Positions 17,823-27,265 of a stretch of 64,000 bases of DNA are shown here, piece after piece. Numbering within the stretch: the first letter of the stretch is position 1; the number at the start of each line of letters is the position of its first letter. Under the pieces are notes generated by a model, which ran no database searches, was not told where the DNA came from, and worked only from the letters and a program-made list of their open reading frames with translations. The position numbers and the translations under genes were made by a program. Source of the stretch: an uncultured Pontibacter sp. (GTDB lineage Bacteria; Bacteroidota; Bacteroidia; Cytophagales; Hymenobacteraceae); the NCBI RefSeq assembly GCF_947495565.1, contig NZ_CANLZM010000014.1, positions 1 to 64,000 on the forward strand, read 5' to 3'.

Positions 17823-20800
17823 ATGAAAAGTATACTTACGCTTATTTTTCTGATTGGCCTGGTCGGGCAACCGCTTGATGTAGAGGCGCAGCGGAACAGA
17901 AAAAAGTCAAAAACTAGTACGAATAAGGTCGGTGCTACAGCGCCTGAGTTTTACAAAGCGATGGAGTGGCGCAACATTGGGCCTTACCGAGGTGGCCGTT
18001 CCGTAGCAATTACCGGCGTACCCACTAAGCCAAGCACATTTTACGCAGGCTATACCGGTGGCGGACTCTGGAAAACCACTGACTCCGGAAGCTCCTGGAA
18101 AAACATCTCCGACGGTTATTTTACCGCCAGCTCCATTGGGGCGATAGATGTAGCCACTAGCGACCCGAACGTGATTTATGTAGGTACCGGTGAGGCTGCT
18201 GTGCGTGGTGTAATGACAGTGCACGGCGACGGCGTTTACAAATCCACGGATGGAGGAAGCACCTGGAAAAACATAGGCCTGAACAATACCAGGCAGATAT
18301 CCAAGGTAAGAATCGACCCTAAAAATGCAGATATAGTATACGTGGCCGCACAGGGCAGCCCTTATGGAGCCAACAAGGAGCGTGGCATTTACCGCACCAA
18401 AGATGGCGGGAAGAACTGGGAACTGGTGCTGCACGTGGACGAAAACACCGGCGCCAGCGACCTAAGTATGGATGTGACAAATCCCAATGTACTGTATGCA
18501 GCCTTCTGGCAGCACCGCCGCTACCCCTGGAAGGTAGAGAGCGGTGGCCCGGGCAGTGCCATCTATAAATCTACGGATGGCGGCGATACCTGGAACAAGC
18601 TGGAGAACGGCCTTCCAAAACTGATGGGTAAAATCGGGGTGGCTGTATCGCCGGCAAATCCGCAGCGCGTTTGGGCCATTGTAGAGGCTGAAGATGGCGG
18701 CTTGTTCCGTTCCGACGATGGTGGCAAAACCTGGGCAAACATCAACAAAGACCGTACGCTAAGAGCGCGGGCCTGGTACTACATGCACGTATTTGCTGAC
18801 CCCGTGGATGAGAACAAAGTATACGTGATGAATGCGCCGTTTATGAAATCGTTGGATGGCGGCAAAAACTTTACGAGCTTGGCAACGCCGCACGGCGATA
18901 ATCACTTTTTATGGATAAACCCACTGCAGCCACACATCTGGGCCAACGCAAACGATGGCGGCGGCAACATCTCGCATAACAGCGGCGAAAGCTGGTCTAC
19001 GCAGCAAAACCAGCCCACGGCACAATTTTATCGCGTAAATGCCGACAATAAATTTCCGTACACCGTGTACGGTGGTCAGCAGGATAACTCTACGGTAGCC
19101 ATACCTAATGCGCATCCGGGGCCAGGCATTCCGTGGTCTGCGTTTTATCCGGTGGGTGGCTGTGAGTCGGCGTACGTAGCCTTCAACCCTGATGACCCGA
19201 ATTATATCTATGCAGGCTGTTACCAAGGCATCATTAGTGAATGGAACGCCGAAACCAAAAGTACGCAGGATGTCATGGCTTACCCGTTCCTGGGGCTTGG
19301 CTCCAAGCCGCTGGATCAGAAGTATCGCTTTAACTGGAATGCGCCCATCATCGTGTCTAAGTTTGACCCTTCGGTGATTTATCATGCCGGTAATGTGGTA
19401 CTGCGCTCTAAAAACAGAGGGCAATCCTGGGAAGAAATCAGTCCGGACTTGACGCGCAACAAGCCGGAGTTTTTAGAGAATGGTGGTGGCCCGATCACGA
19501 ACGAAGGCGCAGGTGGCGAAATATACCAAACCATTTACTACCTGATAGAGTCGCCGCACGACCAGCAGGTGCTATGGGCCGGCTCCGATGATGGACTAGT
19601 GCACGTAACCAAAGACGGCGGGAAAAGTTGGCAGCAGGTTACACCTAAAGGGCTAACTTCCACTACGCTTATTAATGCCATCGAAGTATCGCCGCACGAG
19701 CCCAACACAGTATACTTAGCCGTTAACGATTACAAATCAAACGACTTTACGCCGCATGTCTTTAAAACTACTGATGCCGGAAAAAGCTGGAAAAGAATTG
19801 TAAATGGCATCAAGGCAGAACATTTTACAAGAGTGGTAAGAGAAGACCCAAAGCGGAAAGACCTATTATACTTAGGCACTGAATCCGGGCTGTATGTATC
19901 GTTTAACGGAGGAGAGGAGTGGAAACCGTTCCAGTCGAACCTGCCCATCACACCTATACTTGACCTGAAGGTGCACCAGGACGATTTGATTGCCGCCACC
20001 GGTGGCCGCGCCTTCTGGATACTGGACGACCTGACGCCGCTTCATGCGCAACAGAGCCAACTTACTTCCTCGGATGTGGTGCTGCTAAAACCGGCAGATG
20101 CCATTCGGGCCGACTTTGTGCAAAGCAAGAAAGCCGCGGAGTCGCTGTTAGGTGAGAACCCGCCGCATGGTGCCCTGATTCATTTCGCGGTGAACAAGGC
20201 CGTGGATACAACAGCTTTAAAGCTGGAAATATTTGACACAAACGGAAGCCTGATCAGAACACTATCTTCAAAAGCGGAAAATGAAAAGGATAAAATTAAA
20301 GTAACGCAAGGCCTGAACCGTGTGCTGTGGGACCTGAGCATACAGGCAGCTAAGCGCCCTGATGGTTTGCTGGCCGGTTTTGGAGAAGGAAACTACCGTG
20401 CGGTGCCGGGCAAGTATAAAGTAAAGCTAAGCTACGGCGGTAAAGTACTGGAAGAAGACTTTACGGTGAAAGGCGACCCGCGCTACCAGGTGCCTGCCAT
20501 GGCCTATGCAGACCAAGGCAAGATGCTGGAAGCCATACAAAGTAATCTCACAGAAATTTACCAGTATGTAAACAACATCAGGCTGGTAAGAAAACAGGTG
20601 AACCTGGTGAAGGAAATTATAAAGAACACGGATAAAAACGATGCGCTTCTGGCATACGCTGATTCCATCATAAAGCAGACTGAGGCAATGGAAAAACTAC
20701 TGGTGCAGCCGCAGCAGCAAACCTTCCAGGATGTTATAAACTTCGATAATAAGCTGGATAACCACTTTATCCACTTAACTGGTTTGGTTGATGAAGCTGT

Positions 20801-20960
20801 GCCACCGGTTACTAGCGGCCAAAAGCAACGTTACCAGGACTTGCAGAAGCAATGGGTGGCTGCCAAAAGCAAGATAGACTTGTTTATGAAAGAAGATGTA
20901 AAGCGCTTCCATGAGAAACTGCAACAGCAAAACGTAACCCTGATTGGGCTCGTGAACTAG
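17823..20960 (+). CDS. Secreted VPS10/sortilin-like Asp-box propeller protein (copy 2)
   Basis: A 1045-residue protein with signal peptide MKSILTLIFLIGLVGQPLDV ending at EAQ. It follows copy 1 at 9033 along its whole length: the opening WRNIGPYRGGRS matches WRSIGPFRGGRM, and the Asp-boxes recur at equivalent places (TTDSGSSWKN, STDGGSTWKN, TKDGGKNWEL, SDDGGKTWAN, TKDGGKSWQQ, TTDAGKSWKR). The NQPTAQFYRV and GGQQDNST segments and the helical C-terminal third are also shared. The two copies bracket the SusC/SusD pair, so the four genes probably form one nutrient-handling locus. No catalytic residues can be assigned. Confidence 0.87.
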   Translation: MKSILTLIFLIGLVGQPLDVEAQRNRKKSKTSTNKVGATAPEFYKAMEWRNIGPYRGGRSVAITGVPTKPSTFYAGYTGGGLWKTTDSGSSWKNISDGYFTASSIGAIDVATSDPNVIYVGTGEAAVRGVMTVHGDGVYKSTDGGSTWKNIGLNNTRQISKVRIDPKNADIVYVAAQGSPYGANKERGIYRTKDGGKNWELVLHVDENTGASDLSMDVTNPNVLYAAFWQHRRYPWKVESGGPGSAIYKSTDGGDTWNKLENGLPKLMGKIGVAVSPANPQRVWAIVEAEDGGLFRSDDGGKTWANINKDRTLRARAWYYMHVFADPVDENKVYVMNAPFMKSLDGGKNFTSLATPHGDNHFLWINPLQPHIWANANDGGGNISHNSGESWSTQQNQPTAQFYRVNADNKFPYTVYGGQQDNSTVAIPNAHPGPGIPWSAFYPVGGCESAYVAFNPDDPNYIYAGCYQGIISEWNAETKSTQDVMAYPFLGLGSKPLDQKYRFNWNAPIIVSKFDPSVIYHAGNVVLRSKNRGQSWEEISPDLTRNKPEFLENGGGPITNEGAGGEIYQTIYYLIESPHDQQVLWAGSDDGLVHVTKDGGKSWQQVTPKGLTSTTLINAIEVSPHEPNTVYLAVNDYKSNDFTPHVFKTTDAGKSWKRIVNGIKAEHFTRVVREDPKRKDLLYLGTESGLYVSFNGGEEWKPFQSNLPITPILDLKVHQDDLIAATGGRAFWILDDLTPLHAQQSQLTSSDVVLLKPADAIRADFVQSKKAAESLLGENPPHGALIHFAVNKAVDTTALKLEIFDTNGSLIRTLSSKAENEKDKIKVTQGLNRVLWDLSIQAAKRPDGLLAGFGEGNYRAVPGKYKVKLSYGGKVLEEDFTVKGDPRYQVPAMAYADQGKMLEAIQSNLTEIYQYVNNIRLVRKQVNLVKEIIKNTDKNDALLAYADSIIKQTEAMEKLLVQPQQQTFQDVINFDNKLDNHFIHLTGLVDEAVPPVTSGQKQRYQDLQKQWVAAKSKIDLFMKEDVKRFHEKLQQQNVTLIGLVN

Positions 20961-21030
20961 CGCAACTTGTTTATAGAGTATGCTTGCGACTCGGTGCTAA
21001 AATAGCACGGCACCTTGTCTGAAGTACATT

Positions 21031-21064
21031 AAAAACCTCTCAATTAAAGTTGAGAGGTTTTTTT
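21031..21064 (+). terminator. Rho-independent terminator after the VPS10-like gene
   Basis: AAAAACCTCTCAA pairs with TTGAGAGGTTTTT around a short loop, followed by further T's. The symmetric A and T runs allow it to stop transcripts from both sides. Confidence 0.85.
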
Positions 21065-21149
21065 ATAAGTATAGAGCTGTGTCATTATGCTGCTATTGCT
21101 CTGGATACGCTTCTGATTTTTATCAAGGATAATAAATCAGTTTTTAAAT

Positions 21150-21173
21150 GGAAACCTGAGAGCTTCAGGTTCC
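21150..21173 (-). terminator. Possible terminator after the astacin gene
   Basis: GGAAACCTGA pairs with TCAGGTTCC with one bulged base around GAGCT. On the minus strand it is followed by an AT-rich but not purely T stretch. It lies 67 bases after the protease stop codon. Confidence 0.35.
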
Positions 21174-21239
21174 GAATTTGGCTTTTGTATGATTCTTGAT
21201 CAAAATTAGTTTACACTTAAAAAGCAGTACACAGACTTC

Positions 21240-22424
21240 TTAATTCGAAGCAAGTGATACCAGCCCTGTTTTGTATTCTTCTATCATAGCATAAAGATCG
21301 GATGCTTTTGGACCTGTTATAAAGTGAGACATTTGAGGTGATGAGGTAGTATGAATGCGCTTCTGTGTATAACTAAGCTGCGTGTGAGCTCCTTGTAGGT
21401 TACCTTTTTCCATCAATTTTTGTGCACTAACAAGCATATCCCTAAAGGTTTTTAATCGGCCGGCTGCAGACTTGCCAGGCCCGTAACCTACTATACTCTT
21501 TTCTAAAACATAGTTATCGAATGCCATAATTATCTGGTCTATCTCAAGTAAGACCGGAGTTGGATACATAGATTCGATGATTGACACATCACCAGGTGAC
21601 AAGACATCTCTTTGAACTTCGTAGAAGGAGCCATCTGCTTTGGTGATTGTAGGAGCACCGTTTTTAGAAAAAGCCCAACCTTCATACATCATGATGGAGC
21701 CAAAGTCAAACGGACCATGATCAAACCCGTCAAACCCTTGCTCATCATATGTTTGGAAGGCATGAAGGTATCCATCTTGAATATTTTCAGGGTAAATCTT
21801 TACATACTCATCCCTATCAGAGCGACTCTGCTCATGCCATAAACCAACAGCGTGGCCAATTTCATGAATGGTGCTTCCTGTTGTACATCCTTCTCCGATA
21901 CTTATAAACTGGTTGCCACCAATCATGCCAACGTAGGAATAACAGCCCTCGTCATCTCCAAAAGTTACATAGTTACTTTGTGTGGTGCGCTTAACAAATT
22001 TAAACCCTGTGTTGGCCTCCCAGTGTGCCATGGCCTCATAAACTCTTTCCTGGCGCTCCAGGTTAGGGTCAATGACATAGGGCACGGTTTTGTTGGGCCA
22101 TCTGGTGGCTAACGCAGAGCGCCCTGTTCCCTCAGTTCTGGTTTTGGATTCACCGTCAGGAGTTGCACCTGCTGAAAGCTGGTCTTTGGAAAGGATAATA
22201 TCACCCTGGAAAACAGGCTTTTGGTTGATTCTGGAAAATTCAATGGGGTGGCCATACAAATATCCGCTTTCTTTAACGCCTACCATACCAGGATAGGCTT
22301 CCTCAACCTTATTAACATGATTGCTTTCACTAACAGGAGCGGCTACAGAGCTCTCCGTGTCTTTTTCACAAGCTGTAAGCAACAGTACAGCCATGATTGC
22401 CATAAATAAAGATGTTTGTTTCAT
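21240..22424 (-). CDS. Astacin-family (M12A) zinc metalloprotease lipoprotein
   Basis: A 394-residue protein with lipoprotein signal MKQTSLFMAIMAVLLLTAC (Cys 19). The astacin zinc site HEIGHAVGLWH lies at 187-197, followed by EQSRSDRD, and the Met-turn SIMMY at 243-247. The catalytic domain spans about 95-295. Residues 25-95 are a possible propeptide, and the C-terminal 100 residues are helical and unassigned. It would be anchored in the outer membrane, facing periplasm or surface. It lies next to the SusC/SusD and VPS10-like genes, convergent with the last of them, so it may feed peptides to that locus; the link is by proximity only. Confidence 0.88.
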   Translation of the reverse strand: MKQTSLFMAIMAVLLLTACEKDTESSVAAPVSESNHVNKVEEAYPGMVGVKESGYLYGHPIEFSRINQKPVFQGDIILSKDQLSAGATPDGESKTRTEGTGRSALATRWPNKTVPYVIDPNLERQERVYEAMAHWEANTGFKFVKRTTQSNYVTFGDDEGCYSYVGMIGGNQFISIGEGCTTGSTIHEIGHAVGLWHEQSRSDRDEYVKIYPENIQDGYLHAFQTYDEQGFDGFDHGPFDFGSIMMYEGWAFSKNGAPTITKADGSFYEVQRDVLSPGDVSIIESMYPTPVLLEIDQIIMAFDNYVLEKSIVGYGPGKSAAGRLKTFRDMLVSAQKLMEKGNLQGAHTQLSYTQKRIHTTSSPQMSHFITGPKASDLYAMIEEYKTGLVSLASN

Positions 22425-22960
22425 AGGAATGTGTAGTTATGATGTGAATAATAAATTTTAATAAAGCAGAGCATCTAAACGTTGAGCAAATACCCTTAAG
22501 AACTAATGCTATTGCAAAGCTTAAAGGTTGCTTAGAAGCAAATTGAGTAGTGACAGCTTGTTAAATTGTCAAACCCAGTATTCAGGATTCAGAATATTAA
22601 ATGTGATGTATAAGGTATTTTCAGAAATAAACCTAAATATGGTCTGTTTAATAATTTTTATAAACGTATCTGAATAGCGGGGCAATAGCAATACCTATTT
22701 CCATGTAATTTATATCGACCTATATTTGAATATGCCATGAAAAGGCGAAAGCTAAGTAGCGGAGTTGGATAATAGCGTTTGAAACTAATGAGTTGTTGTT
22801 TTAGAACACCTACTAAGTATAAATTTATGCGCTATACTTCAATCAGTTTGATTATGCGATTTTAATTATGTCAAACTGTATGCATGATTTTGTTGCTAAT
22901 TGATACCCTAGTTCGATAGTTGTCTGCCGAGTCTGTTGTTATACTTTATTTGTAACGCTT
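22425..22960. other. 536-bp AT-rich intergenic region with divergent promoters
   Basis: No gene, RNA or repeat is recognisable. It separates the minus-strand protease gene from the plus-strand regulator gene and must hold both promoters. Just before the regulator, TATACTTTATTTG (around 22940) resembles the -7 element loosely. Confidence 0.4.
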
Positions 22961-23650
22961 ATGCATAAAGCACCATTAAGTAAAAGCTTAGAAAAGAAGA
23001 TAGAGAATAAGATAGCCTCCATTGCAGCTGTAGCCGATGATATTCCGGGTGTGTTCATTATCCATGATCTGCGAGGCTATTCGGTAAAATATATCTCACC
23101 GGCAGCTGAGGCTTGGTTAGGCATGTCACTTGAAGAGATCAAAAAACTAGGCGATCAGTATCTAACCCACTTCTTTAATGAAGAAGATTCTGAGGATTAC
23201 GTACCTAAAATAAAGGGGCTGCTGGAGCGTAACAATCCGGGAGAGACCATCTCATTTTTCCAGCAGGTGCGCAGTTTAAACTGCCAGGAATGGGTATGGC
23301 ACATGAGCAGCATCAAGGTTTTGCTGCAAGACGAGCAGGGCAAGCCATTACTATCTCTTACCATTTCTTTCCCCATAGACCCACTTCACCATGTAACTGC
23401 CAAAGTTTCGCGGTTGCTGGAGGAAAATAATTTCTTAAGAAAGCACTTGCACGATTATAACAAGCTGGGCAAGCGAGAGCGAGAAGTATTGCGGCTCATG
23501 GCATTGGGCAAAAGTGCTCCAGAAACAGCAGAAGTCTTATTTATTTCTACGGCCACAGTAGAAACTCATCGCAGAAACATCAAGCAAAAACTTAGCACGA
23601 ACTCCTTTTATGAGCTCTGTGAGTACGCAAGGGCTTTTGATTTGATTTAA
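22961..23650 (+). CDS. PAS-domain LuxR-family transcriptional regulator
   Basis: A 229-residue regulator. Residues about 20-140 resemble a PAS fold (GVFIIHDLRGYSVKYISPAA, then MSLEEIKKLG and a PAC-like end with EWVWHMSSIKVLL). The C-terminal 65 residues are a LuxR-type helix-turn-helix: LGKREREVLRLMALGKSAPE and then FISTATVETHRRNIKQKL. There is no receiver domain, so it probably senses a ligand or redox signal directly. A short coiled linker (LLEENNFLRKHLHD) joins the domains. Targets are not evident; the neighbouring protease gene is divergent and a plausible one. Confidence 0.85.
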   Translation: MHKAPLSKSLEKKIENKIASIAAVADDIPGVFIIHDLRGYSVKYISPAAEAWLGMSLEEIKKLGDQYLTHFFNEEDSEDYVPKIKGLLERNNPGETISFFQQVRSLNCQEWVWHMSSIKVLLQDEQGKPLLSLTISFPIDPLHHVTAKVSRLLEENNFLRKHLHDYNKLGKREREVLRLMALGKSAPETAEVLFISTATVETHRRNIKQKLSTNSFYELCEYARAFDLI

Positions 23651-23843
23651 GCACAGCTAAGAATTGGGCAAGAATCTTATATACCTTCTAAACTTGAGTT
23701 AGAGAGATTTTTTGAAAGGGATATATTTTACTGATTCGTAATGTACCTGGTACCTCTAAAATTTAGAAAGTAGGGCAGAGGAGGCCAAGTCATGAACAAA
23801 GGGCTCAAGTTTTAATATACAAATGCCAAGATTTGTAAGATGC

Positions 23844-24686
23844 TTAAAATACTGCTTCTAATACAAGTGCGGCAGCTTGCTCAGAAACTGGTTTTTCATC
23901 CAAATCCATGCCTGTAAGCATGTGCGCCAGGATGGGTGCGCATTTTTCGCGGCAGGCGGGGTAAAAATGTTTGTGCTTCCAGGTTGCCGTCTTCGGCGAT
24001 AAGCCCCACCAGAATTCTGCCATTGCCAGCGGTTCCATGTGCTGCTGAAATGCGTACTGCAACAGTTTGGGAGCTGCACACTCGCCCGCACCCGCAGGAG
24101 GGTTACTATTTGCCGTAGCCTGGAAAATAGTGCGTAAACTTTTCTCTGTACCCGAACGGTTTAAGAAATGATACTGATCGAAGAGCTTTTGCTGCAAAGC
24201 AACGGAGTTAGACTTGCGTAACTTTAACAGCAGATCTATACGGGCCAGGCTTTCTGTTGTCTTTAGTTTTTTGAGTGTGCTGATCTCCTGATTGAGCCGC
24301 GTCAGTTCAGCCATACCAATATTCAGAAAACTACCTTCCGTCAGGCTGTCGAATACCGGAGGTACAAACCTGGCGTGGTGGAAACTGCCTGCCAATTTCC
24401 CTGAAAAAGCAGCTAAGTATCCTATGTTATTTTGAGTTGAGCGGACAACCAATACACCAAACATTTTGCCGATGACTGCACCCGCCTGTTGTTTGCCTAA
24501 ACCGAAATTATGCTCCCAATTCGCCTCCGCATCCAGGTATTGCTGAAGTTCTGCAGCAGCCAGTAAACTCAGCGGGTGAGGGGTGTAATCGAAAGGGTAA
24601 GTGAATTTTTCAGGTAATGAGCCAGCTGCGATAGGTGCATCAAAAGGTATGAAAAACTTGTTTTCGGGGGCTGTGGGTACTTTCAA
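23844..24686 (-). CDS. Isolated N-terminal domain resembling Bacteroidota RluA-family pseudouridine synthases
   Basis: The 280 residues contain FDYTPHPLSLLAAAELQQYL, IGKMFGVLVV, IGYLAAFSGKLAGS, GECAAPKLLQYAF, MAEFWWGLSPKT and HFYPACREKC. I recognise these from the long N-terminal extension found in front of the RluA catalytic domain in a Bacteroidota group. Here the frame stops (VLEAVF) exactly where the synthase domain would begin, and the 193 bases that follow hold no such domain. The catalytic RLD motif is absent. It is either a stand-alone version or a truncated gene. The conserved cysteines could bind metal. Its role without the catalytic part is unknown. Confidence 0.6.
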   Translation of the reverse strand: MKVPTAPENKFFIPFDAPIAAGSLPEKFTYPFDYTPHPLSLLAAAELQQYLDAEANWEHNFGLGKQQAGAVIGKMFGVLVVRSTQNNIGYLAAFSGKLAGSFHHARFVPPVFDSLTEGSFLNIGMAELTRLNQEISTLKKLKTTESLARIDLLLKLRKSNSVALQQKLFDQYHFLNRSGTEKSLRTIFQATANSNPPAGAGECAAPKLLQYAFQQHMEPLAMAEFWWGLSPKTATWKHKHFYPACREKCAPILAHMLTGMDLDEKPVSEQAAALVLEAVF

Positions 24687-24756
24687 GTTTATTTGGTGTA
24701 ATCTGGCTTATATGAATGCTTCTGGCAATAACGATTAAATATCCGAACTAAAACAA

Positions 24757-24790
24757 AAAAGCCGCTCCAGTTTTACCTGAAGCGGCTTTT
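24757..24790. terminator. Bidirectional terminator after tRNA-Glu
   Basis: AAAAGCCGCTCCAG faces CTGAAGCGGCTTTT with one mismatch, flanked by A's and T's. It follows the tRNA on the minus strand by two bases, and shares its stem with the terminator at 1838-1871. Confidence 0.75.
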
Positions 24791-24792
24791 GG

Positions 24793-24864
24793 TAGCCCGT
24801 AGGGGAATCGAACCCCTGTTACCAGAATGAAAATCTGGCGTCCTAACCCCTAGACGAACGGGCC
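24793..24864 (-). tRNA. tRNA-Glu (anticodon UUC)
   Basis: A 72-base cloverleaf reads GGCCCGT at the 5' end, D-arm TCTAGGGGTTAGGA, anticodon stem CCAGA/TCTGG around TTTTCAT with anticodon TTC, and T-arm AGGGGTTCGATTCCCCT. The first acceptor pair is a G-U. CCA is not encoded. A promoter lies at 24907-24936 and a terminator directly follows. Confidence 0.95.
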
Positions 24865-24906
24865 AAATGTTTTACTATAACGTGTCTTTCTTGTTGATTG
24901 ACGGTG

Positions 24907-24936
24907 CAAATATAGCAGGTGATTTTAATTTTGCAA
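24907..24936 (-). promoter_or_regulatory. Promoter of tRNA-Glu
   Basis: On the minus strand TTG (24934-24936) is followed after 19 bases by TATATTTG (24907-24914), the Bacteroidota -33/-7 consensus, continuing GCACC. The same TATATTTGCACC precedes tRNA-Ser at 55197. Confidence 0.7.
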
Positions 24937-25001
24937 AAGCTTAGGTGAATTATTTTTCAACTTTAAGTGTAATCCATTAAAGATCAGTAGGGAAAAAAAT
25001 A

Positions 25002-25033
25002 TTGGTTTTACACTATACGAAGTCGTAACTTCG
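25002..25033 (+). promoter_or_regulatory. Promoter of gap
   Basis: TTG (25002-25004) and TAACTTCG (25026-25033) are 21 bases apart and resemble the -33/-7 pair with one change from TAnnTTTG. The start codon lies 33 bases downstream. Confidence 0.55.
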
Positions 25034-25056
25034 CATCATAATCAAACTCTCAATAA

Positions 25057-26058
<1,002 letters not shown>

Positions 26059-26081
26059 TTAAATCCGTTTTGCTGAAGTAT

Positions 26082-26122
26082 AAAAGAAGGCCTATCCTGC
26101 TAAAGGATAGGCCTTCTTTTTT
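26082..26122 (+). terminator. Strong terminator after gap
   Basis: Seventeen-base arms (AAAAGAAGGCCTATCCT and its complement) around GCTAA, followed by T's. It works in both directions. The next 190 bases are AT-rich and hold the promoter of the stress-protein gene, with TATACTTTG near 26273. Confidence 0.85.
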
Positions 26123-26314
26123 GCCTCCTGAACAACATCTTGAGCAAAGGAGTATAAAATGATTGAAATCATAGTTTATACTATACAGCTATTATATATT
26201 TATACTTTGCCACGGCTTAAAACTTTACCGCAGTTCCTTTATAGTTGCTTCAGCTGTAAGAAAGCCTATTTTATACTTTGTAGATCAAAACTATCAACCT
26301 AAACCACACAAGAC

Positions 26315-27166
26315 ATGAGAAGGATTTTAGTACCCACTGATTTTTCGGATGAGGCCCGAAATGCTTATGAAATAGCCATCTCGGTAGCGCGCCGCACTGG
26401 AGCCGCCATCAAGCTCCTGCATGTGGTAGAAACGCCATACTATTCGGCTAACTTCAGCGCCACCGGCGATGTGATGGTGGGTTCTGACGGCATGGAGCAG
26501 GTATACATGCTGCGTCTGCTCGAAAGTACCAAAGCGCAGATGAAAGAGCTGTTGCAAGCTGTTCCGCACGAAGGCGTTCAGGTGGTGCACGAGGTGGATG
26601 TGGACCGGCCTATCAATAAAATCAGAAGAACGATAAAGGAGGATAATGTGGATCTGGTGGTGATGGGATCTAAGGGATCGAGCGGGTTGGATGAGTTTCT
26701 GATTGGGTCTAACACCGAGAAAGTGGTGCGTACTGCAGCTTGCCCGGTGCTGACGGTGAAAGGCAGAATCAAAGACTTTGATGTAAAGGAGGTGGTGCTG
26801 GCTTCTGATTTTAAGCGGGAGGTACGGCATGCGATGGATCAGTTTAAAGCGTTTCAGCAGCTGTTTGGCGCACGTATGCATTTGGTCTATATCAATACGC
26901 CGGGTGCATTCGAGTCGAGCTCCAATGTGCGTCAGAAGCTGGAGTACACGGCAGAGAAGTATGGCCTGCAGAACTACACGATCAATGTTTATAACGATGT
27001 GATGGAGGAGGACGGCATCCTGCATTTTGCCAACGACATTCGCGCTGACCTGATTATGATGGCTACGCACGGCAGAACTGGCTTCGCGCACCTGCTAAGC
27101 GGAAGTATTGCCGAAGATCTGGTGAACCATACCAGTATTCCGGTGCTCACGGTGCATCTGAAGTAG
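26315..27166 (+). CDS. Universal stress protein with two UspA domains
   Basis: A 283-residue tandem UspA protein. Domain 1 (about 1-147) starts MRRILVPTDFSDEARNAYEI and has the nucleotide-binding pattern GSKGSSGLDEFLIGSNTEKV with CPVLTV. Domain 2 (about 155-283) ends ATHGRTGFAHLLSGSIAEDL followed by SIPVLTV. Both keep the G-x2-G-x9-G-S/T pattern expected for ATP binding. It is cytoplasmic and lies alone between two terminators. The induced condition is unknown. Confidence 0.92.
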   Translation: MRRILVPTDFSDEARNAYEIAISVARRTGAAIKLLHVVETPYYSANFSATGDVMVGSDGMEQVYMLRLLESTKAQMKELLQAVPHEGVQVVHEVDVDRPINKIRRTIKEDNVDLVVMGSKGSSGLDEFLIGSNTEKVVRTAACPVLTVKGRIKDFDVKEVVLASDFKREVRHAMDQFKAFQQLFGARMHLVYINTPGAFESSSNVRQKLEYTAEKYGLQNYTINVYNDVMEEDGILHFANDIRADLIMMATHGRTGFAHLLSGSIAEDLVNHTSIPVLTVHLK

Positions 27167-27187
27167 AAAGACAGAAAGTATACTTAA

Positions 27188-27217
27188 AGCCTGCTGCCTC
27201 CGCAACAGGCTTTTTTT
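27188..27217 (+). terminator. Terminator after the universal stress protein gene
   Basis: AGCCTG-TTG-type stem: AGCCTGCTG pairs with CAACAGGCT with one mismatch, followed by a run of seven T's. Confidence 0.75.
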
Positions 27218-27235
27218 ATTACCACCTGAAAAAGG

Positions 27236-27243
27236 TATTTTTG
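27236..27243 (+). promoter_or_regulatory. -7 element upstream of the lipid kinase gene
   Basis: TATTTTTG matches TAnnTTTG and lies 22 bases before the ATG at 27266. No TTG at the right distance is clear. Confidence 0.4.
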
Positions 27244-27265
27244 TTCTCAGGCCATCGCCCATACT

